Shown here: positions 33,237-41,060 of the stretch, piece after piece | Position numbering within the stretch: the first letter of the stretch is position 1 | Layout of the letters: each line of letters starts with the position of its first letter | Assembly (NCBI GenBank): GCA_020849495.1 | Contig: JADLGD010000196.1 | Coordinates: 1-41,860 of the forward strand | Direction: 5' to 3' | Origin: Fluviicola sp. | GTDB lineage: Bacteria; Bacteroidota; Bacteroidia; Flavobacteriales_D; Crocinitomicaceae | DNA length: 41,860 nucleotides | Made by a program: the position numbers and the translations under genes | The notes under the pieces: generated by a model | The model's input: only the letters and a program-made list of their open reading frames with translations | The model's database searches: none | What the model was told of the DNA's origin: nothing

Positions 33237-34955
33237 ATGCACAATGCGTTTTTTATGTACAGGATTTTGTTCGTTTGCTTTATAAGCACTCTTACAAGTT
33301 ATTCCTATTCACAAACTGCGAAAGAAAAAGAACGCTTTCAACAAGCCATCAAGTTGTATGAAACAGGTGAACTTAATGCTGCTGAAAAGGAATTAAAATC
33401 GCTTAGTAAAAACACCTCTCAATATTCTGCTGATTTCTCGATCCAGGTGCTTAACAACTTGGGAAATGTCTTTGCTGATCAAGGTAAAAATGTAGCTGCA
33501 ATTGAATATTACAGTGATGCTTTATTCAAGGCAAAACAAGCCAAGAAACAACTCGATCAAGGTAAAATATTGAAAAACATTGGAGCGATTCACATGAGTA
33601 TGGAAAATTTCAAGAAAGCTTAACACTATTACAGTGAAGCGCTCAGTATTGCAAATTCTCTAAAAAACGAAAAACTCATCGCTGATTGTTACAATAATCT
33701 TGGAACTGTTTATGAGCAAACGGGAGAATTGAACGAAGCAAAAACTGCTTATTTTACCGCTTTAACCAGTTACACCAAGCAAAAATCCTTTGCAGATATC
33801 GCGATGGTTTCGAGCAATGTAGCAATCGTTTGTAAGGCAAAAGAAGAATTTGACTCCTGCTTATTTTACAATGAAATCGCATTAAAAGCAGCGCAGTCGT
33901 TGAACGATCAGTGGATGGAAGCAGCGATTGCGAATAACATTGGGAACTTGTATGGTGAACAAGGGAATTTGGAAAAAGCCTTGAAGTATTTGAACCAAAG
34001 TTTGAAAGCAGCACAATCAATCAACGCTTTGGAAATCGAAATCATGAGCTTGGAAAGCATTTCTGATGCTTATGCAAAAGCAGGAAAGCATGAAAAAGCA
34101 TTGGAATTCTTGAAAAAGATGCAGCAACAGCAAAAACAATTTGATGACTTAGCTTTGAAGAAATCCATCGAAGAACTGGAAATCAAATACCAAACGAAAG
34201 AAAAAGATCTGTTAGCCGAACAATTACAAAAGGAGAAACAAAACACCCTTCTACTTTCCATTGCAGGAATATTGATTGTAATTGCTATCAGTGGTGTTTG
34301 GTTGATTGTCAAACGCAAACGATTAAACGAACAGTATTTCAGCGATTTAAATGCCGTAACCGTTGAAAGTGAAATGAACACACGCATGAAAATTGCTAGC
34401 GACTTACACGATCACATCGGTCAGAAAATTGCAGTTCTTCAAATGCATTCCAGTCAAATAGAACAAACTCCTATTAAAGAACAATTCAAAAACCTCATCA
34501 ATGAATTGGGTTCTGAAGTCAGAGGCATTTCTCATAGTTTAGTTCCTGAAGCCTTTCAATTTGGTTTATCCAGATCCTTGGAAGAACTGAAAAGTGAACT
34601 TGAAAAAACGAATGCCATAAGGGTTGACTTAGCCGTACAAAAAAGTGCGTTTGAAAATTTTACAGCTGCCAATAATCTTCTCATTTATCGAGTGGTACAA
34701 GAAATTGTTTCAAATGTGTTGAAGCATGCGCAAGCAACGCTACTTTCCATCCAAACAGTAAAAGAAGAACATTTTTACACCATAACCATTCAGGATAATG
34801 GAAAAGGATTCGAAACAAAAACCATCAAACGATCTTCTGGAATTGGCTGGAAAACAATTGATGCACGTTTGCAATCGATCAAAGCAAGCTTTAAAGTAAA
34901 CTCGGATAGCAAAGGAACAACTGTCACCATAAAAATCCCTGAAAACAATGATTGA
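33237..34955 (+). pseudogene. TPR sensor histidine kinase interrupted by one in-frame TAA
   Basis: Reading straight through gives 572 codons in one frame with a single TAA at 33621-33623 (codon 129). Before it: signal peptide (about 1-21, SYSYSQ) and TPR helices ending MENFKKA. After it, without any shift, the TPR repeat resumes as HYYSEALSIANSL, so the stop replaces one residue of a helix (TTA to TAA is the simplest cause). Further TPRs lead to a coiled stretch, a membrane helix (TLLLSIAGILIVIAISGVWL), the HisKA_3 phosphoacceptor His391 in SDLHDHIGQKIAVLQ, and an HATPase_c domain (VVQEIVSNVLKHA, DNGKGFETK, SGIGWKTI). Kinase end overlaps the response regulator by 8 bp. It may be a new pseudogene, a base-call error or a restart/read-through case; a TTG start near 33729 would yield a 408-residue kinase without signal peptide. 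Confidence 0.8.
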
Positions 34956-35601
34956 AACAACAAAAATCTTTTTAGTTGACGACCATCAAATGATCATTGA
35001 TGGCATTAAGGGCATGTTCCACAATGACAGTGCTTTTGAATTCATTGATTTTGCAAATGATGGCTTGCAAGCGAAAACGAAGATCGAGCAATTGGCAGAT
35101 CAAATCGATTTGGTCATCACAGATATCAATATGGCTGGAATTACAGGAATTGAATTGTGTAGTTATGTCAAAACGCATTTTCCAGCCATTAAAGTGTTGA
35201 TCATTTCAATGTATCAGAACAATTCGGTGATAACAGAAGCATTGATGGCAGAGTCCGATGGTTATTTACTGAAAACCGCTGGATACGATGATTTCAAAAT
35301 CGCTATTCAACGTGTTATGGATGGTAGTTCGTATTATTCTGAAGCCATTTACCCCATCATATTCAAAGAATATCAGAAGGAAAAAGAAAAAACGGAATTG
35401 ATTCAACAATTGACAAGCAGAGAAATGGAAGTCTTGCAGTTGATCATTAAAGAATACACCAGTAGTGAAATAGCAGATAGTTTATGTATTAGTAAAAAAA
35501 CGGTCGACAATCACCGTCAAAATCTATTAACGAAGACCCATTCAAAATCAACCATTGGCTTGGTGAAATATGCACTTAAAGCAGGAATTACAATCGAATA
35601 A
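34948..35601 (+). CDS. NarL/LuxR-family response regulator
   Basis: Cognate regulator of the kinase just upstream (8-bp overlap). Receiver domain about 1-125 with the acidic pair Asp11-Asp12, phospho-acceptor Asp59 in LVITDINMAG, and Lys109 in YLLKTAG. C-terminal LuxR-type helix-turn-helix about 150-215 (LTSREMEVLQLIIKEYTSSEIA, of which LTSREMEVL is the signature, then ISKKTVDNHRQNLLTK). All switch residues are present, so the regulator looks functional even though the kinase frame is broken. Targets are not known; the next five envelope genes on the same strand are candidates. Confidence 0.9.
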   Translation: MIETTKIFLVDDHQMIIDGIKGMFHNDSAFEFIDFANDGLQAKTKIEQLADQIDLVITDINMAGITGIELCSYVKTHFPAIKVLIISMYQNNSVITEALMAESDGYLLKTAGYDDFKIAIQRVMDGSSYYSEAIYPIIFKEYQKEKEKTELIQQLTSREMEVLQLIIKEYTSSEIADSLCISKKTVDNHRQNLLTKTHSKSTIGLVKYALKAGITIE

Positions 35602-35609
35602 TTAAAACC

Positions 35610-36029
35610 ATGAAGAAAAATTTAAAAACGATACTATTGTCATTAAGCACTTTAATTGTCTTGAGTGCTTGTTTTCATAGAGGTGCAGATAGCAAACATG
35701 TCAAATACGATTATTACGAATTGGTCAATGATGGCAATAATGGCGATTCCAGTTTTTTTAAAGTGTATTATAAAAATGAAAGCAATTATCCTTTGAAATC
35801 TGCTTGGCTGAAAATGACCATCAAAGATACCAGTTCTAAAATGTTCAAAAGCACTTTGTTTTCTGACCTACAAGATTTACCAGAAATTCCAGCAAAAACC
35901 AATTTTAAAGTAGTTTTTTATGCAAAAGATTTCCAGTTTGGTGACAATGTCGGAAAATTGAAGTTTTATTTAAGTTGGAAAAATCACAAGGGTAAAACTG
36001 CTGTTAGAAGAGTCGTTGATTATCAATAA
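35610..36029 (+). CDS. Small lipoprotein, unknown function
   Basis: A 139-residue lipoprotein with lipobox VLSAC (Cys21 lipidated) after MKKNLKTILLSLSTLI. The mature part is an all-beta pattern (KVYYKNESNYPLKSAWLKMTI, FKVVFYAKDFQFGDNVGKLKFY in landmarks FKVVFYAKDF and LKFYLSWKN) suggestive of one immunoglobulin-like sandwich. It starts 8 bp after the response regulator, so it is probably cotranscribed with it. No family recognised. Confidence 0.7.
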   Translation: MKKNLKTILLSLSTLIVLSACFHRGADSKHVKYDYYELVNDGNNGDSSFFKVYYKNESNYPLKSAWLKMTIKDTSSKMFKSTLFSDLQDLPEIPAKTNFKVVFYAKDFQFGDNVGKLKFYLSWKNHKGKTAVRRVVDYQ

Positions 36030-36096
36030 AAACAAGCTCTTTAAAACGGAAAACAACTCGTTTATTTATAAATCAGGTGTAAATCACTAGTCAAAT

Positions 36097-36112
36097 TAGG
36101 TATTTATACCTA
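36097..36112. promoter_or_regulatory. Palindrome, possible operator
   Basis: TAGGTATTTATACCTA: seven paired bases on each side of a 2-nt centre, about 60 bp before the start of the gene at 36170. The spacing and symmetry would suit a dimeric helix-turn-helix regulator such as the adjacent NarL-type protein, but a single AT-rich palindrome can arise by chance. Confidence 0.3.
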
Positions 36113-36169
36113 TAAAATTAGCTCTCCTTTATAGCGACTTTTGTTTTACACTTTCAAACAATTTGTAAA

Positions 36170-37027
36170 ATGAAAAGTATTATTGGTTTAGCAATCGCTT
36201 TCTTGGTTTATGCTCAACAAGCTAAAGCACAAGAGATTCAACATGGAAAACTCAAAAAAGTGTATGTTGGAGCTATTATGGGCCGTGTATATGGTTATTT
36301 GAATTGGGATAAAGATGTAGAAACCGCATTGAAAGGAAAATCCTACTCAACATCAGCCATACAGAAAATACAATCCTTAACTGCAATTGAAAATCATCCT
36401 ACTTATCTAAAGTCCGATGAGTTATTCTTCGCAAATAAATTCTTTTACCACAATTTCACATGTTACGAAGTCGTAAGTTTTGAACGTTATGAAATTACAT
36501 CAGGAAGAGATTTAAAGTATAAATTGCTATGGATTCCTTATGGAGAAAACCAACAGCAACCAGAAGGAATTAAACCAACAGATGCTGATGGTTTTTATGT
36601 GATCATGCACAACATGAGTGTGAAAGGGAAACAAGATGCGAAAACAGGCTTAACGATCACCACTCCTGAAGACATTGAAGCGCAAAAAGCCGAGGCAAGA
36701 AAACGCAATGAACAAGAAGCAATGAGTGCAGAGCGTTTGAAAAACACCTATACCGTAACTTTCATTTTGCAAAAAGTTTCATCCAATATCATTTCAGGGA
36801 GCGTCTATTACAGTGCCGTTTATGTAGAAGTGTACGATGTCAATGGAACACAAAATGAAGTAGGAATGAAAAACGCTGCAGAAGCTGAACTCCAAAAAAG
36901 TGTTGATCTGAATGGTTACCAAGTTTACAAAACCTTCTTTGATAAAATGCCCGCTTCAAGTGCTCAAAGCAAAGTGAGCAGTTCACTTGAATTGAGCGAT
37001 TCCAGAACTTTAAGAATTGAGTATTAA
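36170..37027 (+). CDS. Secreted protein of unknown function
   Basis: A 285-residue product with a signal peptide (about 1-20, ending AKAQ). The first half is mixed alpha-beta with many aromatic residues (GAIMGRVYGYLNWDKDVETAL as landmark GRVYGYLNWD, then FFYHNFTCYEVVSFERYE). A charged helix rich in Glu, Lys and Arg (about 165-190, EDIEAQKAEARKRNEQEAMS) splits it from a second beta-rich part. I do not recognise the family. It starts the group of four genes running to 38922. Confidence 0.65.
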   Translation: MKSIIGLAIAFLVYAQQAKAQEIQHGKLKKVYVGAIMGRVYGYLNWDKDVETALKGKSYSTSAIQKIQSLTAIENHPTYLKSDELFFANKFFYHNFTCYEVVSFERYEITSGRDLKYKLLWIPYGENQQQPEGIKPTDADGFYVIMHNMSVKGKQDAKTGLTITTPEDIEAQKAEARKRNEQEAMSAERLKNTYTVTFILQKVSSNIISGSVYYSAVYVEVYDVNGTQNEVGMKNAAEAELQKSVDLNGYQVYKTFFDKMPASSAQSKVSSSLELSDSRTLRIEY

Positions 37028-37044
37028 TAGTTAAAACGAAAAAT

Positions 37045-37770
37045 ATGCACAGAAAAATTCTATATACTTTTTTATTTGCACTTTTTACAATTTCTAAAGT
37101 ACAAGCTCAACCTTCAGATGAAGAACCTGTTTTTTACTTCGGTTTAGGTTTAAATCAATATACGAAAGGCCTCACTCCTATTGACATTTACACTTCAGAC
37201 ATCAATCGCATCTACGATCCCTCAAAACCATACGCCAGTACAACCTATGCTCCGAGTATCAAATTAGGAATCGGTTCTTACGATGAATTTAGTGGATTTG
37301 GAATTGAATTCGAACGAAGTGACACACGCATTTCTTGTAAATACAATGGTTACGCTTTTGATAGTAGCATTGTTGAAGTATCTGAAAAAATCAAAGTAAT
37401 CAATTCCAAGTTGAAACTGCAAGGAGTCTTCTTCCCTGCCATACACTTCTTTCCTGATTTTTTGAGAAATAAAATTGGGATTGGCGCTTCTTTGGATCTT
37501 GGGATTATTCGAAACAAACGCAAACAATCTGGAGCAAATTACACGGATAAATGGGAATTGTTTTATACCAAAACAGGTCTATCGAAAACAAGAGGATACG
37601 ATATCACCGTTGGAATGACCCTATCGCTTTGTTTTCGCATCAATCAACACATCAGTTTAAGTTACCAACGACCATTCTTACTAATGGATGGCAATTTTAG
37701 CGGTTACGCTGGAAAAGAAGTTTTTATGAATTCACAATACAATCAATATGGTCTTATCTTTTATTTCTAA
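37045..37770 (+). CDS. Predicted outer-membrane beta-barrel protein
   Basis: A 241-residue secreted protein with signal peptide (about 1-21, SKVQAQ). The mature part has barrel-like strands (PVFYFGLGLNQYTKG, PSIKLGIGSYDEFSGFGIEFER, KIGIGASLDLGIIRN, DITVGMTLSLCFRINQHISLSYQRP) and ends in a typical aromatic terminus (QYGLIFYF), the usual outer-membrane insertion signal. Its end overlaps the next gene by 23 bp. Its general plan resembles that neighbour. Function unknown. Confidence 0.7.
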   Translation: MHRKILYTFLFALFTISKVQAQPSDEEPVFYFGLGLNQYTKGLTPIDIYTSDINRIYDPSKPYASTTYAPSIKLGIGSYDEFSGFGIEFERSDTRISCKYNGYAFDSSIVEVSEKIKVINSKLKLQGVFFPAIHFFPDFLRNKIGIGASLDLGIIRNKRKQSGANYTDKWELFYTKTGLSKTRGYDITVGMTLSLCFRINQHISLSYQRPFLLMDGNFSGYAGKEVFMNSQYNQYGLIFYF

Positions 37771-38485
37771 GTTCAAAAAAAGTGCATTGTTGATTTTCAT
37801 TCTTCAATCTTCAACAATTATCTTCGGTCAAGATTTTTATTTTCAGGCAAATGCAATCACAGGTTTTTCAAAATCTAAATCATTGAACGGTATCATTGAC
37901 TTGTACAATTCAACGAATGTTGCATACATCTCTAAAAACATGAATCGCCCCGTGCTTTCTTATGGGTATGAATTTCAATTAGATTGTCGCGTTTCTGACC
38001 ATTTGTTTACTGCTGTTGGCTTTACCAATGTCAATAGTAAATGCCATTCAAAATTTCCAAATGACACAGAGCGCCATTTGTTTTTAAGATCCAATTACAT
38101 CAATGGATTGATCGGTTATGCTACCGGTGACTACAATGAACTTGCGATTTACTCAGGTTTTGATGTCAACTTTTCGTTGGTCAATAGCTATGTAAAATTT
38201 TCCAATGGCGACAAGGATCACATCACTGGTCAATTGGGTGGTTCTTATACTGCTGTCGGTTTTGGAATTCCAATAGGTGCACATTATGCATTGCATATTA
38301 GCCCGAATTTTCAATTCCTTGCAAAAGCTCAATTTTACCTCATCAGCGCAACTAAGTTTACTTATGTCAACAACACCAGAACCACAGGCATTAGTAGTTC
38401 TTCACTCATCTATCAAGGATTAGAAGCTGTTGACGACAGCAAACGCTTTTTGATTTCACTTGGTTTACGTTACAACATCAATTAA
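37748..38485 (+). CDS. Predicted outer-membrane beta-barrel protein, likely related to its neighbour
   Basis: A 245-residue secreted protein. The only suitable start (37748) lies 23 bp inside the preceding gene. Signal peptide about 8-28 (LLIFILQSSTIIFGQ). Shared plan with the upstream protein: an FYFQANAITGFSKSKSL start, an IIDLYN segment, a YGYEFQLDCRVSDHLF strand pair and a final LRYN-type strand (ISLGLRYNIN). Its stop overlaps the next gene's start as TAATG. Function unknown. Confidence 0.68.
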   Translation: MVLSFISKFKKSALLIFILQSSTIIFGQDFYFQANAITGFSKSKSLNGIIDLYNSTNVAYISKNMNRPVLSYGYEFQLDCRVSDHLFTAVGFTNVNSKCHSKFPNDTERHLFLRSNYINGLIGYATGDYNELAIYSGFDVNFSLVNSYVKFSNGDKDHITGQLGGSYTAVGFGIPIGAHYALHISPNFQFLAKAQFYLISATKFTYVNNTRTTGISSSSLIYQGLEAVDDSKRFLISLGLRYNIN

Positions 38486-38922
38486 TGATCATGAAAAAAT
38501 CACTTTACATCTTATTCCTTTTAACGGCTATTTTAAGTGCTTGTAACAAAGAAAAAAGGAACGAACGCAAAATTGCTGGTGTTTGGAAATTGGATTACAT
38601 CTCAACCACCGTTTACGATCAAAGCGGCAATGAAACAGTTACTGAATCAACAATTGATGGAGCAACAATGCAACTTCAAAACACCGATGCTTTGTACAAT
38701 TATGCCTACTTCGAAAACTGGAATCCAATTGGTCAAAGCTCAAGTTTTTGGGATATCAACTTTGGAAAACTACATGAAATCAATTTTCATTTCGAAGATG
38801 GATTTACAGAATACAGTTTCAATGTAGAAAAATGTACGAATAAAAAATTGATTTTAACTTCATACGTCTCTGATGATAGTTTAAACTTAGATCAAAAAAC
38901 AAGCTGGTATTTTAAACGATAA
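38485..38922 (+). CDS. Lipocalin-like lipoprotein
   Basis: A 145-residue lipoprotein with lipobox LSAC (Cys20 from the first ATG). The start may be the ATG at 38485, overlapping the previous stop, or the one at 38491 (MKKSLYILFLL). The mature part begins with KIAGVWKLDYIS, the G-x-W strand typical of small lipocalin-like bacterial lipoproteins, and ends in a WYFKR strand. It closes the envelope gene group; a strong terminator follows at 38945. Confidence 0.68.
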   Translation: MIMKKSLYILFLLTAILSACNKEKRNERKIAGVWKLDYISTTVYDQSGNETVTESTIDGATMQLQNTDALYNYAYFENWNPIGQSSSFWDINFGKLHEINFHFEDGFTEYSFNVEKCTNKKLILTSYVSDDSLNLDQKTSWYFKR

Positions 38923-38944
38923 CAACCACTACTTTCACATATTG

Positions 38945-38979
38945 AAAAGTTGAAACTAAAAATGTTTCAACTTTTTTTT
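38945..38979 (+). terminator. Terminator closing the sensor/envelope gene group
   Basis: A perfect 12-bp stem (AAAAGTTGAAAC, 38945-38956, with its complement at 38964-38975), 7-nt loop and a run of eight T (38972-38979). Strong rho-independent terminator, 22 bp past the last stop. Confidence 0.85.
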
Positions 38980-39032
38980 GTTTGGTGAAATCCAAGATCT
39001 AATTCAAAGCGTAGTTGTAAAAAACACAACTT

Positions 39033-39446
39033 ATGAAACGCTGTATTATTCGCTTTTTAAAATTTACGGGGATTTTACTTTTACTTGCTTTTATCTCAGC
39101 CTTTACTTGGGCCAATTGGGAAGAACCCGGACCAGGCATGAAAGCTCCAGTGGTTGATTTTGTGCAATACGACATGTCAAAAACCATTCTTCCAAAAACC
39201 AACATGATTCAAGCAACACTCGCAAAACAGCCAGGAATTGTTGGTGCAACGTTTAGTGCCGAAAGTGAATTATTAGTGGTTGCGTATCGCGTTGACGAAA
39301 TTGATCGCAACACTTTCGAAATGCTAATTGAGAAGAGCTATTCAACACCTTTAAAAGAAAAACAATTCCAACAATCGGGTCCCAAATGCCCTGTTGATGT
39401 TGCATGGATTTCTTACATCAAAAAAACACTTTGTCTTCGCGATTAA
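39033..39446 (+). CDS. Membrane-anchored protein with an HMA-like pattern lacking CxxC
   Basis: A 137-residue protein with an N-terminal hydrophobic anchor (about 8-27). The middle (about 58-105: IQATLAKQPGIVGATFSAES and then VVAYRVDEIDRNTFEMLIEKS) follows the beta-alpha-beta-beta-alpha-beta rhythm of heavy-metal-associated domains, including the GIVGATF/LVVAYR strand pair, but the metal-binding CxxC is missing. Two cysteines near the C terminus (KCPVDVAWISYIKKTLC) remain. I infer a metal-trafficking fold that has lost or changed its ligand. It precedes the truncated hemoglobin gene by 33 bp and is probably cotranscribed with it. Confidence 0.6.
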   Translation: MKRCIIRFLKFTGILLLLAFISAFTWANWEEPGPGMKAPVVDFVQYDMSKTILPKTNMIQATLAKQPGIVGATFSAESELLVVAYRVDEIDRNTFEMLIEKSYSTPLKEKQFQQSGPKCPVDVAWISYIKKTLCLRD

Positions 39447-39479
39447 ACCAAAAACAGGGCTCAACTAAAACAAACACAT

Positions 39480-39953
39480 ATGAGAAAAGTAACATTTAGC
39501 GTATTGGCTGGCACGTTTGCCATTGCCTTACTAGCAACAAGTTGTAAAAAAGAGGATGAAATGACTCCTACACCTTCACCAACTCCATCGTTGTACACAC
39601 GATTGGGCGGGGATGGAGCAATTACTGCTGTAACCGATCAATTCATTCAAAATGTATTAGCAGATCCGACGATTGCTGACAATTTTGCTGCAACTGGCGC
39701 AGATCCGTATCGTTTTCAATTATTTAGAGAGCGACTCATCGATCAATTGTGTGCAGCAACTGGTGGACCATACACGTACAAAGGTGCAAACATGTATGAT
39801 GCTCACCACAACATGAACATTACTGATGCTGAGTTTAACTCACTGGTCGCTGCTTTAGTGGCAGCATTGGATCAATTCAATGTTCCAGATGCTGAACAAA
39901 ATGAGCTTTTAGGTATCCTTGGTCCAATGCAAACGGACATTGTAGGACATTAA
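39480..39953 (+). CDS. Lipoprotein truncated hemoglobin (group 1-like)
   Basis: A 157-residue protein joining a lipoprotein signal (LATSC, Cys22) and a short Pro/Thr linker (about 29-37) to a truncated globin (about 38-157). Globin marks: LYTRLGGDGAITAVTDQFIQNVLADP (landmark YTRLGG), an E-helix FRERLIDQLCAATGGP, YKGANMYDAHHNMNITDAEF with proximal His109, and a final helix ending ILGPMQTDIV. Group 1 truncated hemoglobins handle O2 or NO. An envelope-anchored form would act in the periplasm or at the surface, which is unusual. Heme ligand on the distal side cannot be settled by eye. Confidence 0.85.
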   Translation: MRKVTFSVLAGTFAIALLATSCKKEDEMTPTPSPTPSLYTRLGGDGAITAVTDQFIQNVLADPTIADNFAATGADPYRFQLFRERLIDQLCAATGGPYTYKGANMYDAHHNMNITDAEFNSLVAALVAALDQFNVPDAEQNELLGILGPMQTDIVGH

Positions 39954-39977
39954 ACAGTGATCTTTGAGCAAGTAAGT

Positions 39978-40016
39978 CCCACAATGAATTGATTTTGTTG
40001 TGGGATTGCTTTTTTA
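39978..40016 (+). terminator. Terminator of the truncated hemoglobin gene
   Basis: Stem CCCACAA (39978-39984) with TTGTGGG (39998-40004), 13-nt loop, extended by GCAA/TTGC with a bulge, then a run of seven T. Lies about 25 bp past the stop. Confidence 0.75.
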
Positions 40017-40106
40017 TATCGCTAAATCTAAGAGAAAACGTTTTCTAAGCACAAATACTTTGTATTTTCGTAATTGATGATGTCATCAAATAGCATTCGA
40101 TAAAAA

Positions 40107-41060
40107 ATGAAAAACAAGGTATGTGAATTGTTCCAAATCAAGTATCCTTTGATACAAGCTGGAATGATTTGGTGTTCAGGTTGGGAATTAGCAAGTGCTG
40201 TTTCCAATGCAGGAGGATTAGGAATAATTGGTTCAGGTTCAATGTACCCTGAAATTTTGGATGAACACATTCAAAAATGCAAAGCAGCAACGAATCAACC
40301 TTTCGCGGTGAACTTGCCCATGCTTTACCCCAATATTGAAGAACACATTCAAACCATTATCAAACACCAAGTACCCATAGTTTTCACTTCCGCTGGCAAT
40401 CCAAAAACATATACAGCTCGTTTGAAAGAACACGGAATTACTGTCGTTCATGTGGTTTCATCTGTGAAATTTGCTAAAAAAGCAGAAGAAGCTGGCGTGG
40501 ATGCCATTGTTGCAGAAGGATTTGAAGCTGGTGGTCACAATGGTAGAGACGAAACAACTACTTTTTGTTTGATTCCCATGGTGCGCGAAGCTATTTCGAG
40601 TCCTTTGATTGCAGCTGGCGGTATTGGAACTGGAAGAGGAATGCTTGCAGCTTTGACTTTAGGAGCAGACGCTGTTCAAATAGGATCGCGATTCATTGCA
40701 ACTCCTGAATCGTCTGCTCACCAACAATTCAAAGACACGATTCTCAATTCTGAGGAAGGCGATACGATGCTTACCTTGAAAGAACTGACTCCTGTACGTT
40801 TGATGAAAAATGCTTTCTACAAACAAGTTGAAAAAGCGTATGAAGATGGCGCAACAAAAGAAGATCTCAATACCTTACTTGGCAGAGGACGTGCAAAAAA
40901 AGGCATGTTTGAAGGCGATTTAGTGGAAGGTGAATTGGAAGTGGGTCAAATCGCTGGATTGATCCATGAAATCAAACCTGCAGCTGCCATTGTTGATGAA
41001 ATTATAACTGAATTTAAAGCAGCCATCGAAGAACGAAATGCTGCTAAATACACCTTTTAA
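40107..41060 (+). CDS. FabK / nitronate monooxygenase-family flavoprotein
   Basis: An FMN-binding TIM-barrel enzyme, 317 residues, closer in pattern to enoyl-ACP reductase II (FabK) than its relative at 29515: FQIKYPLIQAGMIWCSGWELASAVSNAGGLG at the start (landmark PLIQAGMIW), EGFEAGGHNGRDETTTFCLIP with the active-site-type histidine, AAGGIGTGRG and DAVQIGSRFIAT phosphate-binding strands. It may reduce enoyl thioesters or oxidise nitronates; sequence alone does not decide. Its TAA overlaps the M16 peptidase start as TAATG. Confidence 0.82.
   Translation: MKNKVCELFQIKYPLIQAGMIWCSGWELASAVSNAGGLGIIGSGSMYPEILDEHIQKCKAATNQPFAVNLPMLYPNIEEHIQTIIKHQVPIVFTSAGNPKTYTARLKEHGITVVHVVSSVKFAKKAEEAGVDAIVAEGFEAGGHNGRDETTTFCLIPMVREAISSPLIAAGGIGTGRGMLAALTLGADAVQIGSRFIATPESSAHQQFKDTILNSEEGDTMLTLKELTPVRLMKNAFYKQVEKAYEDGATKEDLNTLLGRGRAKKGMFEGDLVEGELEVGQIAGLIHEIKPAAAIVDEIITEFKAAIEERNAAKYTF

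Noticed and set aside
33624..33728. A separate intergenic region between two kinase-related genes
   Set aside because: The original frame continues open through it and encodes TPR sequence, so it is part of one interrupted gene.
36040..36065. Possible terminator after the lipoprotein gene ending at 36029
   Set aside because: Only a 5-bp AAACG/CGTTT stem with no good U-tract.
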